From assembly GCA_022616415.1 (NCBI GenBank), contig JAKEEU010000235.1, positions 17,899 through 81,898 on the forward strand: DNA of 64,000 nt. The letters are read 5' to 3'. The stretch's first letter is position 1. The number at the start of each line of letters is the position of its first letter. The DNA comes from Candidatus Zhuqueibacterota bacterium. GTDB taxonomy: Bacteria; Zhuqueibacterota; Zhuqueibacteria; Zhuqueibacterales; Zhuqueibacteraceae. Of this stretch, positions 26,665-35,120 are shown piece after piece. Below the pieces are notes generated by a model that was given only the letters and a program-made list of their open reading frames with translations, had not been told where the DNA came from and made no database searches. Position numbers and translations under genes: made by a program.

Positions 26665-27618
26665 ATGATCATCTCTAAACACCTACTCGGCCTGGAAGGT
26701 GTGCAGCGCGAAGAAATTTCCATTATTCTAAAAACGGCCCAGTCATTCAAAGAAGTTCTCTCCCGTCCCATTCCCAAGGTTCCCACCCTGCGTGGCAAAA
26801 CCATCGTCAATCTTTTTTTTGAAGCTTCCACCCGCACCCGCATCTCGTTCGAGCTTGCCGAGAAGCGGCTTTCCGCAGACAGCATCAGCTTTACCACCGC
26901 AGGCTCATCGGTCGCCAAAGGCGAGACGCTGAAAGACACGGTGCGCAACATCGAAGCGATGAAGATCGACATGGTCGTGGTGCGCCATCAGGCTTCGGGC
27001 GCCGCGCAGTTTCTGAGCCAATGCCTCGACGCCGGCGTGATCAATGCCGGCGACGGCCTGCACGAGCATCCCACGCAGGGCTTGCTCGATATGATGACTT
27101 TACTGGACAAATTCGGGCGGCTGGATGGACTGAAAGTCGCCATCGTCGGAGATATCGCACATAGCCGGGTCGCGCGCAGCAATATCCACGGGCTGATGAC
27201 GATGGGTGCGGCGGTCGCGCTCTGCGGCCCGGCTACCCTTTTACCACGCGATATCCCCGCCGCGTTTGGAAGTGATTTGCGCGTATTCACCAAAGTCGAT
27301 GACGCTCTCCGCTGGGCTGATGCCGTGAACGTGCTGCGCCTGCAGCTCGAGCGGCAGAAGCACGGCCTGTTGCCCTCACTACGCGAATATGCCATGCACT
27401 TCGGCATCACCCGCCGCCGACTCGAAACGTGCAAGCGGGACGTCGTGATCATGCATCCGGGCCCGATCAATCGCGGCGTCGAGCTGGAAAGCGAACTGGC
27501 CGACGGCGAGTATTCCGTAATTCTCGACCAAGTCACCAACGGCGTCGCCGTGCGCATGGCCGTGCTCTATCTCAAAAGCGGCGGCGAGCAGGAGGTGATG
27601 AATGGGAATGGGTTGTGA
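26665..27618 (+). CDS. pyrB: Aspartate carbamoyltransferase catalytic chain
   Basis: 317 residues from ATG 26665, preceded by CGAGGTCGCA. The carbamoyl-phosphate loop FFEASTRTRISFE (S55-T-R-T-R), the HPTQGLLDMMTL motif and HPGPINRGVEL near the end are hallmarks of ATCase. It condenses carbamoyl phosphate with aspartate, the committed step of pyrimidine synthesis. No pyrI regulatory gene is adjacent. Its C-terminal part stays intact next to an iterated-word repeat that fills the gap to pyrC. Confidence 0.96.
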   Translation: MIISKHLLGLEGVQREEISIILKTAQSFKEVLSRPIPKVPTLRGKTIVNLFFEASTRTRISFELAEKRLSADSISFTTAGSSVAKGETLKDTVRNIEAMKIDMVVVRHQASGAAQFLSQCLDAGVINAGDGLHEHPTQGLLDMMTLLDKFGRLDGLKVAIVGDIAHSRVARSNIHGLMTMGAAVALCGPATLLPRDIPAAFGSDLRVFTKVDDALRWADAVNVLRLQLERQKHGLLPSLREYAMHFGITRRRLETCKRDVVIMHPGPINRGVELESELADGEYSVILDQVTNGVAVRMAVLYLKSGGEQEVMNGNGL

Positions 27619-27634
27619 GTCGTAATAAAAAGCG

Positions 27635-27711
27635 TTGGCTGGTTCGCCGGTTGGCCCGTTAGCCAGTTAATAGGCAGACTGCGAACCGTCAAACGGGCAA
27701 ACCGTCTAACA
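27635..27711. repeat. Iterated-word inverted repeat between pyrB and pyrC
   Basis: Left arm GGCTGGTTCGCCGGTTGGCC plus CGTTAGCCAG, right arm CGAACCGTCAAACGGGCAAA plus CCGTCTAAC. Both arms iterate the word (G)GTTNGCC or its inverse and pair imperfectly. The same building plan as the other gaps is used, with a different word. Confidence 0.5.
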
Positions 27712-27721
27712 GATTTAATTT

Positions 27722-29038
27722 ATGTCACGCAAAATAGAAACGAAAAACCTCAATAATCTTCTGATCCGCGGCGCGAGAGTCATTGACCCCTCGCAATCAT
27801 TGGATCGCCACGCCGATGTGATGATTGAGAATGGCCGCATCGCGCGAATCGGCAGCAATCTTGATGCGCCGCCAAGTTTTGAATTGATCGACGGGCGCGA
27901 TTTCGTGCTGAGTCCGGGCTGGTGCGACATGCACGTGCATTTCCGCGAGCCGGGCCGCGAAGACGAAGAGACGATTGAAACGGGCTGTGCGGCGGCGATG
28001 GCCGGAGGGTTCACCGCCGCTTGCCCGATGCCCAATACCTCGCCGGCGATGGACAAGCGTGAGATCGTCGAGTCGGTGATTGAAAAGGCGCAAGACACGC
28101 TGGTCGAGGTTTATCCGATTGCCGCAGCGACGAAAGGCCGCGAGGGCAAAGAGCTTTCCGAAATGGCGGAACTGGTTGAGGCCGGGGCAGTGGCATTCTC
28201 GGACGATGGCTGTGCGATTGCCACGGCAGAATTGGCGCGGCGCGCGATGGAATATGCCAACATGCTGAACGCGCCGATCATCGAGCACGCCGAAGAGGCG
28301 ACGCTCGACGACTGCGGCACGATGAACGAAGGCATGTATTCAACTAAACTTGGCTTGCCCGGCATGCCGGCGGTGGCCGAAGACATTATCGTGGCGCGCG
28401 ATATTCTGCTCGCCGAATACACCGGCGCGCACGTACACATTGCGCATCTCTCTTCGGCGCGCGCGCTCGAGCTGATCCGCTGGGCGAAGCAGCGCGGCAT
28501 CCGCATCACCTGCGAGGTGACGCCGCATCATTTCACGTTGACGGATGAGGCGGTGGCGCTGTTGAGTTATGATACCAATACCAAAATGAACCCGCCGTTG
28601 CGCTCACAGCGGGACGTGGAGGCGATGATCGCCGGGTTGCAAGACGGCACGATTGACGTGATTGCCACCGATCATGCACCGCATGCCAGCGAGGAAAAAG
28701 ACGTGGAGTATCCTGCGGCGCCGTTCGGCATCATCGGCCTCGAAACCGCGCTCGGTTTGATGATCACGCGCCTGGTCAAAACCAATTTGCACTCGCTCTA
28801 CGATGTGATTGCCAAAGTCACCGCCGCGCCAAGGCGCATTCTCAATTTGCCGCCCGTGCAAATCAAAGAGGGCGAGCCGGCAAATCTGCTGCTCTTTTCG
28901 GAGACGAAAACCTGGCAAGTCAACAAAACCAAGTTTTACTCCAAATCCCGCAACACGCCTTTTCACGGCTGGGAACTGACCGGCAAAGTGTTTGCGGTTT
29001 ATAATAAGCAGCGATTGTGGGTAAATCCGGAATTTTAA
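27722..29038 (+). CDS. pyrC: Dihydroorotase
   Basis: 438 residues, the class I (PyrC type II, amidohydrolase superfamily) length. The metal motif CDMHVHFREPG (H71, H73) lies near the start, followed by PNTSPAMD, the second metal His in IIEHAEE, ITCEVTPHHFTLTDE, and the catalytic TDHAPHASEEK (about residue 320). It closes N-carbamoyl-aspartate to dihydroorotate. It is in the pyr operon behind pyrB. The carboxylated lysine of some class I enzymes is not obvious. Confidence 0.95.
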   Translation: MSRKIETKNLNNLLIRGARVIDPSQSLDRHADVMIENGRIARIGSNLDAPPSFELIDGRDFVLSPGWCDMHVHFREPGREDEETIETGCAAAMAGGFTAACPMPNTSPAMDKREIVESVIEKAQDTLVEVYPIAAATKGREGKELSEMAELVEAGAVAFSDDGCAIATAELARRAMEYANMLNAPIIEHAEEATLDDCGTMNEGMYSTKLGLPGMPAVAEDIIVARDILLAEYTGAHVHIAHLSSARALELIRWAKQRGIRITCEVTPHHFTLTDEAVALLSYDTNTKMNPPLRSQRDVEAMIAGLQDGTIDVIATDHAPHASEEKDVEYPAAPFGIIGLETALGLMITRLVKTNLHSLYDVIAKVTAAPRRILNLPPVQIKEGEPANLLLFSETKTWQVNKTKFYSKSRNTPFHGWELTGKVFAVYNKQRLWVNPEF

Positions 29039-29039
29039 A

Positions 29040-29113
29040 GGGTCGAGGGCAAAGGGCGTAGAGCCTGGTGCTGAGGGCAATTTTACCCTCTGCGCTATGC
29101 CCTCGGCCCTCAG
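29040..29113. repeat. Iterated-word inverted repeat between pyrC and the ureohydrolase gene
   Basis: Left arm GGGTCGAGGGCAAAGGGCG plus TAGAGC, right arm ACCCTCTGCGCTATGCCCTC plus GGCCCTCAG. The word GAGGGC is repeated on one arm and GCCCTC on the other. The right arm runs to within 5 nt of the next start codon. Confidence 0.5.
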
Positions 29114-29117
29114 CGAT

Positions 29118-30005
29118 ATGGCAAAAATCAAAGTCCCCAACAACTTTCTCGGCCTCGAGCCGAATTTGTCTAACTACGCCAACGCGCGGGCCGCAATTCT
29201 GCCGCTGCCGTATGAGGCGACCACTTCGTATGGTGCAGGAACCAAGCGCGGGCCTAAGGCGATCATCAAGGCCTCGCAACAGGTAGAGTTTTTTGATGAA
29301 GAATTGAATGTAGAGCCTTGCGAGGTTGGCGTCGCCACTGTCAACCCTCTCGCATTCGGCAAACTGAGCGGCGCGAGCGCAGTCAAAAAAATTGCTGGCT
29401 CTTGTCGAAAATTAATAAGCGACGGAAAATTTGTGCTTGGACTTGGAGGTGAGCATACGGTCACAGTTGGGATGGTGCAAGCGATGCACGAGCGTTATCC
29501 CGATTTGTGGGTGGTGCAGCTCGATGCGCACAGTGACTTACGAGACGAGTACGCCGGTTCACCATACAGCCACGCTTGCGCCATGGCGCGGGTGGTTGAG
29601 TTCTGCCCGCTCGTCGGGCTTGGCATCCGCAGCGGCATCGCCGGCGAGCGCGAGCGGCTCAAGCCGCCATCGCAGGTTTATTATGGTCACGAAATGCGCC
29701 AAATGGGTGCGGCGCGGTGGATGGAACAGGTTTTTAAACTTGTCGGGCCGCGCGTCTATCTGACCATCGATGTGGATTTCTTCAATCCGGCGGAAATGCC
29801 GGCGGTCGGCACGCCGGAGCCGGGCGGTTTTGGCTGGTACGAGACGCTTGATTTTCTGCGCGAGCTTTTCAGCCGTCAGGAGGTCGTGGGCGGCGATATT
29901 GTCGAATTGATGCCCTTGCGCGGCATGCCGGCCGCGGACTTTTTGGCGGCGCGATTGGCCTATAAGCTCATTGCATACAAGTTTTTTGCCAGAAAAAGAG
30001 CTTGA
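29118..30005 (+). CDS. Ureohydrolase, probable agmatinase
   Basis: 295 residues from ATG 29118. The two-manganese site is complete: GLGGEHTV (H113), LDAHSDLRDEY (D136, H138, D140) and TIDVDFFNP. SPYSHACAMARV is another family string. The overall form is closest to agmatinase (agmatine to putrescine and urea). Arginase or other guanidino hydrolases cannot be excluded without alignment. Upstream is a repeat that leaves little room for a ribosome site. No speA or other polyamine gene is next to it. Confidence 0.88.
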   Translation: MAKIKVPNNFLGLEPNLSNYANARAAILPLPYEATTSYGAGTKRGPKAIIKASQQVEFFDEELNVEPCEVGVATVNPLAFGKLSGASAVKKIAGSCRKLISDGKFVLGLGGEHTVTVGMVQAMHERYPDLWVVQLDAHSDLRDEYAGSPYSHACAMARVVEFCPLVGLGIRSGIAGERERLKPPSQVYYGHEMRQMGAARWMEQVFKLVGPRVYLTIDVDFFNPAEMPAVGTPEPGGFGWYETLDFLRELFSRQEVVGGDIVELMPLRGMPAADFLAARLAYKLIAYKFFARKRA

Positions 30006-30071
30006 CTATTAAACCAATATTTCATAATTTTATATTTCGCGTTTTACCTTAATTTTGCACATATAAAAGCC

Positions 30072-30146
30072 AAACCCCGATCTTCCTTTTGTTGCTGAAA
30101 TCAAATGGGAGACAGTTTTTGGCCTTACGATGCAAAATCGGGGTTT
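30072..30146 (+). promoter_or_regulatory. Leader structure before rplM
   Basis: AAACCCCGAT (30072-30081) pairs with ATCGGGGTTT (30137-30146), closing a ~55-nt inner region that is itself able to fold, and the right arm continues into TTTAAC. Position just before rplM-rpsI suggests a ribosomal-protein autoregulatory leader or attenuator. It does not match a leader that I can name. Confidence 0.45.
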
Positions 30147-30171
30147 TAACTAAATATATGGAGAAAGAGCT

Positions 30172-30597
30172 TTGCGTACGTACATTCCAAAATCCGACGA
30201 AATCGCGCGCAAGTGGTATGTGGTCGATGCCAACGGCATGGTGCTCGGCAGGCTGGCCACGAAGATTGCCAGCGTTCTGCGCGGCAAAAACAAGCCCCAA
30301 TTCACGCCACATCTGGATGTCGGTGATTTCGTCGTGGTGGTCAACGCCGAAAAGGTGCGCTTGACCGGCAAAAAGGCCGACATCAAAATGTATTCGCACC
30401 ACACCGGCTATCCCGGTGGCTTGAAGCAGGAAGTTTTTTCGGTCTTGCAGCGCCGCAAGCCGGAAAGAATCATCGAATACGCGGTTTGGGGCATGCTGCC
30501 GCATTCACGTTTGGGCAAAAAGCAGTTCAAGAAGCTCAAAGTATATCGCGGCGCCATTCACCCCCACAAGGCACAAAAGCCGGAAACATTAAATTAA
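30172..30597 (+). CDS. rplM: 50S ribosomal protein L13
   Basis: 141 residues, normal length. It starts with TTG at 30172, set by the GGAGAAAGAG site 6 nt before; the protein begins MRTYIPKSDEIARKWYVVDANGMVLGRLATKIA. An ATG at 30158 is in another frame and overlaps the ribosome site. VVNAEKVRLTGKK and YSHHTGYPGG are L13 signatures. L13 is an early-assembly protein of the large subunit. It forms the usual pair with rpsI. Confidence 0.97.
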   Translation: MRTYIPKSDEIARKWYVVDANGMVLGRLATKIASVLRGKNKPQFTPHLDVGDFVVVVNAEKVRLTGKKADIKMYSHHTGYPGGLKQEVFSVLQRRKPERIIEYAVWGMLPHSRLGKKQFKKLKVYRGAIHPHKAQKPETLN

Positions 30598-30645
30598 GAC
30601 AAAATTATTTTGTCTATAAATCAATGAAAGAATCAGAGGATTTCA

Positions 30646-31038
30646 ATGCGAGTTGCTTCTTTTGATGCGGTCGGGCGCCGCAAAACTTCAACCGCCCGCG
30701 TGCGTTTGCTGCCCGGCGAAGGCAAGGTCGTGGTGAACGCGCAACCGCTGCTGGATTATTTCAAGCGCGAAACCTTGAAAATGATCATCGAGCAGCCGTT
30801 GCAAGTGACCGAGACGTTAGGAAAATACGATATCTACGCCAACGTCATCGGCGGGGGCTTGACCGGACAGGCCGGGGCCATGCGCCTCGGCGTCGCGCGC
30901 GCCTTGCTCAAAGTCAATGATGAGTTCCGCAAAAAGCTTAAAGTCGCCGGCTTTCTGACCCGCGATCCGCGCATGAAAGAGCGCAAAAAATACGGCCAGA
31001 AAGGCGCGCGCAAGAGATTCCAATTCTCGAAACGTTAA
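30646..31038 (+). CDS. rpsI: 30S ribosomal protein S9
   Basis: 130 residues with the S9 strings GRRKTSTARVRLLPG, GGGLTGQAGAMRLGVARALL and the C-terminal KKYGQKGARKRFQFSKR, whose final basic tail reaches the P-site tRNA. Ribosome site AGAGGATTTCA. It lies 48 nt behind rplM, the conserved order in most bacteria. Confidence 0.97.
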   Translation: MRVASFDAVGRRKTSTARVRLLPGEGKVVVNAQPLLDYFKRETLKMIIEQPLQVTETLGKYDIYANVIGGGLTGQAGAMRLGVARALLKVNDEFRKKLKVAGFLTRDPRMKERKKYGQKGARKRFQFSKR

Positions 31039-31043
31039 CTTGT

Positions 31044-31115
31044 TGCTGGTTGCTAGTAGCTGGTTGCTGGTAGCTTGTCGCTTGTTTTTACCAGCAGCCA
31101 GCAACGAGCTACCAG
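31044..31115. repeat. Iterated-word inverted repeat after rpsI
   Basis: Left arm TGCTGGTTGCTAGTAGCTGG plus TTGCTGGTAGC, right arm ACCAGCAGCCAGCAACGAGC plus TACCAG. The word GCTGGTTGCT is iterated; the arms pair with scattered mismatches. It could act as a weak terminator or processing site between rpsI and rpsB. Confidence 0.55.
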
Positions 31116-31168
31116 ACCATCTCACACATCCGGCTGCGGCGTCGGGGTTTCCATAAAAAATGGAACAC

Positions 31169-31212
31169 ACGCCGGTTGGGCAGATGATTTGCCCGCGGCC
31201 GGGTGGCGGCGT
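31169..31212 (+). promoter_or_regulatory. Leader hairpin before rpsB
   Basis: ACGCCG (31169-31174) pairs with CGGCGT (31207-31212) around an inner hairpin GGGCA-gatgatt-TGCCC. It is ~75 nt before rpsB and may be the binding site for autoregulation by S2, as known in other bacteria. The sequence itself was not matched to a known rpsB leader. Confidence 0.4.
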
Positions 31213-31285
31213 CCCGGCTTTCTTTCCGTCAACAAACTTAAGGAGAGTCGAGACATTAACCCCCAAAACCGGAGTATTTATTTCA

Positions 31286-32080
31286 ATGACAACTGTTAGT
31301 TTGCAAAATCTGTTGGAGGCCGGAACGCACTTCGGCCATCTGACGCGCCGTTGGAATCCGAAGATGAAAAGGTACATCTTCATGGAGCGCAACGGCATTC
31401 ACATCATCGACCTGAAGAAATCGCTCGAGTGTTTGCAGCTCGCGTACAACGCGCTGGCGAAAGTCGTGCGGTCAGGTGACAAGGTTCTATTCGTCGGCAC
31501 AAAAAAACAGGCCAAAGATATCATCAAATCCGAAGCCGAGCGCTGCCACATGTACTACGTGAACGAGCGCTGGCTGGGCGGCATGTTGACCAACTTTAGC
31601 ACCATTAAAAAAAGCATCAAACGGCTGAAGAATATCGAGAAATTGAGCGCGGACGGCACATACGACAAGATCACGAAAAAAGAAATTTTGTCCTACGAAC
31701 ACGAACGCGAAAAATTGGAAAAAGTGCTCGGCGGCATTCGCGACATGACGCGCCTGCCGAACGCGATTTTCATCGTCGACACGCAAAAGGAAGCCATCGC
31801 GGTGGCGGAAGCCACCAAGCTCGGCATTCCGATTTTTGCCATCGTCGACACCAATTCCGATCCCGACGTCGTCGATTATCCAATTCCCGGCAACGACGAT
31901 GCGTTTCGGAGCATCACGGTGATCACGCGCGCAATGTCTGACGCCGTATTGGAAGGCTTGAGCGGCTTGCAGCCCGGCGCCGGCCGAGGAGAAGCCGATG
32001 AAGAGGAAAGTCCGGCGGCGCGTTATGCCGAAAAAGACTTCGCGCCGGAAGCAGAAAAAGAGCCGGAAAAAGAAGAGTAG
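31286..32080 (+). CDS. rpsB: 30S ribosomal protein S2
   Basis: 264 residues from ATG 31286, which opens the classical start MTTVSLQNLLEAGTHFGHLTRRWNPKM. The frame is open for 126 nt further upstream, but that part has no S2 likeness and lies in a structured leader. NERWLGGMLTNFSTIKKSIKRL and IPIFAIVDTNSDPD are S2 signatures. The C-terminal tail (after about 230) is acidic, rich in E and A, and longer than the core. First gene of the rpsB-tsf-pyrH-frr cluster. Confidence 0.96.
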   Translation: MTTVSLQNLLEAGTHFGHLTRRWNPKMKRYIFMERNGIHIIDLKKSLECLQLAYNALAKVVRSGDKVLFVGTKKQAKDIIKSEAERCHMYYVNERWLGGMLTNFSTIKKSIKRLKNIEKLSADGTYDKITKKEILSYEHEREKLEKVLGGIRDMTRLPNAIFIVDTQKEAIAVAEATKLGIPIFAIVDTNSDPDVVDYPIPGNDDAFRSITVITRAMSDAVLEGLSGLQPGAGRGEADEEESPAARYAEKDFAPEAEKEPEKEE

Positions 32081-32200
32081 AAAACATAACGGCGCGAGCG
32101 GCAAGATCGTTCGCGCTTTTCTATGTGGCGCTCAAGCGGCACGCCGCGCCACGGTTGCAGCAGAAATAAAATTTGTTTATTCCGATGGAGGTTTAGTCGA

Positions 32201-32800
32201 ATGTCTGTAAATATATCCGCCGATGCCGTTAAAACGCTGCGAGAGCGCACCGGCGCCGCCATGATGGATTGCAAAAAAGCCCTGGTTGAAACCGGCGGCG
32301 ATATCGAAAAAGCGATTGAATGGTTGCGCAAAAAAGGCGCGGCCAGCGCCGAGAAAAAAGTGGGCCGCACGACCAACGAAGGGCTGATTGAAGCCTACAT
32401 TCACCCCGGCAGCCGTTTGGGAGTGTTGATCGAAGTTAATTGCGAGACGGACTTCGTTGCGAAGACGCCGGACTTCCGTGCGCTCGTAAAAGATCTGGCG
32501 ATGCAAATCGCCGCCACCAGTCCGCGCGCCATCTCCCGCGAAGAGATTCCCGCCGATCAGGTGGAGAAAGAGCTGGAGATCTACCGCACCCAGGCTCGCA
32601 ATGAGAAAAAGCCGGAAAACGTCGTCGAGCGCATCGCGCAAGGCAAACTGGAAAAATTTTATCAAGATTTTGTTTTGCTGGAGCAGAGCTTTATCAAAGA
32701 TCAAAATCGCTCCGTCAAACAAGTCGTCACGGATGTGATTGCCAAGCTCGGCGAGAACATCACGGTCAAACGTTTCGTTCGCTTCCAGCTCGGCGCTTGA
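32201..32800 (+). CDS. tsf: Elongation factor Ts
   Basis: 199 residues from ATG 32201 (GATGGAGG ribosome site). This is the short form of EF-Ts that lacks part of the core subdomains of E. coli EF-Ts (283). VKTLRERTGAAMMDCKKALVE and IEVNCETDFVAK (the TDFV motif that disturbs the EF-Tu nucleotide site) are present. It recycles EF-Tu by GDP release. It sits in the universal rpsB-tsf order. Confidence 0.96.
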   Translation: MSVNISADAVKTLRERTGAAMMDCKKALVETGGDIEKAIEWLRKKGAASAEKKVGRTTNEGLIEAYIHPGSRLGVLIEVNCETDFVAKTPDFRALVKDLAMQIAATSPRAISREEIPADQVEKELEIYRTQARNEKKPENVVERIAQGKLEKFYQDFVLLEQSFIKDQNRSVKQVVTDVIAKLGENITVKRFVRFQLGA

Positions 32801-32899
32801 GTCGTTCGGCATTGGTGATCAACAACGGAGCAGGCAGACAACTTCGGCATGGCATCACTTTCTCGTGCGCCTGTGGCAAACTATTCAAAAGGACGTGTC

Positions 32900-33694
32900 A
32901 TGTCTTTTCAAGTTGGAGCTTCCATGCGCGCCAGCGCTACCCCAAAGACGCAAACCGCCGCAAACGGGCAGGCATTTGAACAACCCGCCTTCAAGCGGGT
33001 TTTGCTCAAATTGAGCGGCGAGGCGCTGATGGGCCAGCAAGGCCTCGGCATCGATCCTGAAATTGTCGATCAAATCGCGCGCGAAATCAAATCCGTTACC
33101 GATCTCGGCGTGCAGATCGGCATTGTCATCGGCGGCGGCAATATCTTTCGCGGCCTATCTGCCAGCGCCCGCGGCATGGATCGCGTTCAGGCCGATTATA
33201 TGGGCATGCTCGCCACCGTGATCAACGGCATGGCGCTGCAGGACTATTTGGAACGCCACGGCGTGTTTACCCGCCTGCAAACCGCGATTCACATGGAAGA
33301 AATCGCCGAACCGTTCATTCGCCGCCGCGCCATTCGTCATCTGGAAAAAGGCCGTGTGGTAATCTTTGCCGCCGGCACCGGCAATCCTTACTTCACGACC
33401 GACACCGCCGCCGCCTTGCGCGCCATCGAAATCGAGGCAGATGCCATTTTCAAAGGCACGAAGGTGGACGGTGTCTACGACGCTGATCCCAAAACCAACC
33501 CCACCGCAAAAAAATTCGATACGCTCACCTATCTTGAAATCGTCCAGCGCGGGCTGAAGGTCATGGACACCACGGCGGTCACGCTCAGCATGGACAACAA
33601 GCTGCCCATCATTGTTTTTAATCTCACGCAGCCCGGAAACATCAAGCGGGTGATTCTGGGCGAAAAGATTGGAACCAAAGTCATTGGTGACTGA
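32900..33694 (+). CDS. pyrH: UMP kinase
   Basis: 264 residues from ATG 32900 (AAGGA, 6 nt spacing). ATG 32924 behind TTGGAG is an equally possible start and would give 256 residues. Core strings: FKRVLLKLSGEALMG, GIVIGGGNIFRG, DYMGMLATVINGMAL, and FTTDTAAALRA. It phosphorylates UMP to UDP, is hexameric in bacteria and is allosterically regulated. The N-terminal 25-32 residues before the kinase fold are an extension with low complexity. The gene ends 1 nt before the frr start. Confidence 0.95.
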   Translation: MSFQVGASMRASATPKTQTAANGQAFEQPAFKRVLLKLSGEALMGQQGLGIDPEIVDQIAREIKSVTDLGVQIGIVIGGGNIFRGLSASARGMDRVQADYMGMLATVINGMALQDYLERHGVFTRLQTAIHMEEIAEPFIRRRAIRHLEKGRVVIFAAGTGNPYFTTDTAAALRAIEIEADAIFKGTKVDGVYDADPKTNPTAKKFDTLTYLEIVQRGLKVMDTTAVTLSMDNKLPIIVFNLTQPGNIKRVILGEKIGTKVIGD

Positions 33695-33695
33695 A

Positions 33696-34253
33696 ATGGC
33701 CCATCCGATTATCAAAGATGCAGAAAGCCGCATGAAGAAGGGCGTTGATACTTGCCGGGACGAATTGGCGAAAATTCGCACCAGTAAAGCGTCGCCGGCT
33801 CTTCTCGACAGCGTGCGGGTAAATTATTACGGCGCGCAGGTGCCGCTGAAGCAGGTTGCCAACATCAACACCCCGGAGCCGCGGCTGATCACCGTGCAGC
33901 CGTGGGAGAAAAATCTGATCGGCGAGATCGAGAAAGCGATCTTAAAGGCGGACATCGGCCTCAATCCGCAAAACGACGGCGCAATCATTCGCGTTCCCGT
34001 TCCGCAACTCACGGAAGAGCGCCGGCAGGATTTGGTGCGCTTGTGCAAAAAGCTGGCGGAGGAAGGCCGCGTCGCGATTCGCAACGTCCGCCGCGACGCG
34101 CTCGAGCATCTCAAGAAGGCCAAAAAAGACGGCCAGATTCCGGAGGACGACGAAAAAGCTTATGAGAAGGAATTGCAAAAGCTCACCGACAAGCACATCG
34201 GCATGGTCGATGAGACTTTGAAGCACAAAGAAGGCGAAATCATGGAAGTTTGA
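33696..34253 (+). CDS. frr: Ribosome recycling factor
   Basis: 185 residues, normal length. It starts 1 nt after the pyrH stop, so translation is coupled. KIRTSKASPALLDSVRVNYYGAQVPLKQVANI and LTEERRQDLVRLCKKLAEEGRVAIRNVRRDA are RRF signatures. With EF-G it splits post-termination ribosomes. Last gene of the cluster, followed by a terminator. Confidence 0.97.
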   Translation: MAHPIIKDAESRMKKGVDTCRDELAKIRTSKASPALLDSVRVNYYGAQVPLKQVANINTPEPRLITVQPWEKNLIGEIEKAILKADIGLNPQNDGAIIRVPVPQLTEERRQDLVRLCKKLAEEGRVAIRNVRRDALEHLKKAKKDGQIPEDDEKAYEKELQKLTDKHIGMVDETLKHKEGEIMEV

Positions 34254-34278
34254 TTTTTGCTGTTGCGGAGGAAGGAGG

Positions 34279-34315
34279 AAAGGCCCGTTCCGGTTTAGCG
34301 GAATGGGCCTTTTTG
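34279..34315 (+). terminator. Terminator after frr
   Basis: AAAGGCCCGTTCCG and CGGAATGGGCCTTT pair around a 6-nt loop with one G-T, then TTTTG. Ends the rpsB-tsf-pyrH-frr transcript. Confidence 0.88.
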
Positions 34316-34443
34316 TTTGAACCTGAATGGCCACAGGATTTTCGTTCTGTTTTTACCGGATAAAATGCGTGCATTTTGGCAAGCAACATATTAAATTCTT
34401 TTGGTGAATGACATTTACAGCGGAGCACGAAAGGAGCACTATC

Positions 34444-34806
34444 GTGGCATCATCCCAAAAAGCAAACACGGTTCGGGCGCGTTTGTTAAATAAGAAAAAA
34501 GATAAAAAAGCGGTCTCGTCTGCGGGACTGGCGCAATTTGCACGCCAAGTCGATTTTATTTACCGGCACGTTAAACATCCGGCAGCGTTCGTGGATGACT
34601 TACTGAAAAGTCTGAGTGCAGTTGCCGGCAATGGAAGTATTCAGCCACTACAAGATTGTCTGGCCTCGTGGGAGGCAACAGCGGAACTGGATACTACGCC
34701 GCGAACCCGAAAGCGCGTTTTAAAATCTTATGCCGATCTCAAGAATGGCAAAATCAAAACGACGTCATCTCTGAAAGAGTTCTTGGAGATCGTGAATGCT
34801 GAATAA
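34444..34806 (+). CDS. Hypothetical protein, upstream partner of a broken RelE-like toxin
   Basis: About 120 residues from GTG 34444, set by AAAGGAG 7 nt before. An ATG at 34408 is in frame but has no ribosome site. The protein begins with a basic, Lys-rich stretch (RLLNKKKDKKA) and is mostly helical. It overlaps the RelE-like reading frame by 11 nt, which suggests a two-gene toxin-antitoxin unit with this as the antitoxin side. I do not recognise a known antitoxin fold. Confidence 0.6.
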   Translation: MASSQKANTVRARLLNKKKDKKAVSSAGLAQFARQVDFIYRHVKHPAAFVDDLLKSLSAVAGNGSIQPLQDCLASWEATAELDTTPRTRKRVLKSYADLKNGKIKTTSSLKEFLEIVNAE

Positions 34807-35115
34807 TGCCATACCTGTAAGAGAATGGAGAGTTGCGTATCCCACGAGTGGCGGCTTTGTCGAATTCTTCAAAAGAATAAAGGCAAGCAAAAGTTCATCA
34901 AAGAGTTTGAGCAGGACGTCACAACGAACCCCCGCCGGCATTCCAACCCCAACAAGATTGTTGAGATCAAACGCGAAGACCTTTACCCTCCTCACACATA
35001 TCGCTGGAGCAAAAAGAACATACTGCGGATTGTCTATACGGTGAGCGATGACGACATGACGATTCATCCCCTTGATGCAGATTCTCCAGGACATATTCGA
35101 TATAAAAGACGATGA
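34796..35115 (+). pseudogene. RelE/ParE-like toxin gene with a frameshift
   Basis: The first frame gives MLNNAIPVREWRVAYPTSGG plus FVEFFKRI. From about 34880 the sense continues in the -1 frame: FIKEFEQDVTTNPRRHSNP, then YRWSKKNILRIVYTVSDDD and HIRYKRR at the end. Joined, they make a ~107-residue RelE/ParE-like protein, with a W-x-V-x-YPT start, a K-x-x-x-R...RIVY core and a basic tail. The shift lies in or near TTCAAAAGAATAAAGG. It may be an inactivating mutation, a sequencing slip in the A-run, or programmed frameshifting; the first two are more likely. Confidence 0.65.
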
Positions 35116-35120
35116 AATTA

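Noticed and set aside
34860..34895. Programmed -1 frameshift in the RelE-like gene
   Set aside because: No canonical slippery heptamer and no clear downstream stem. A mutation or read error is simpler.
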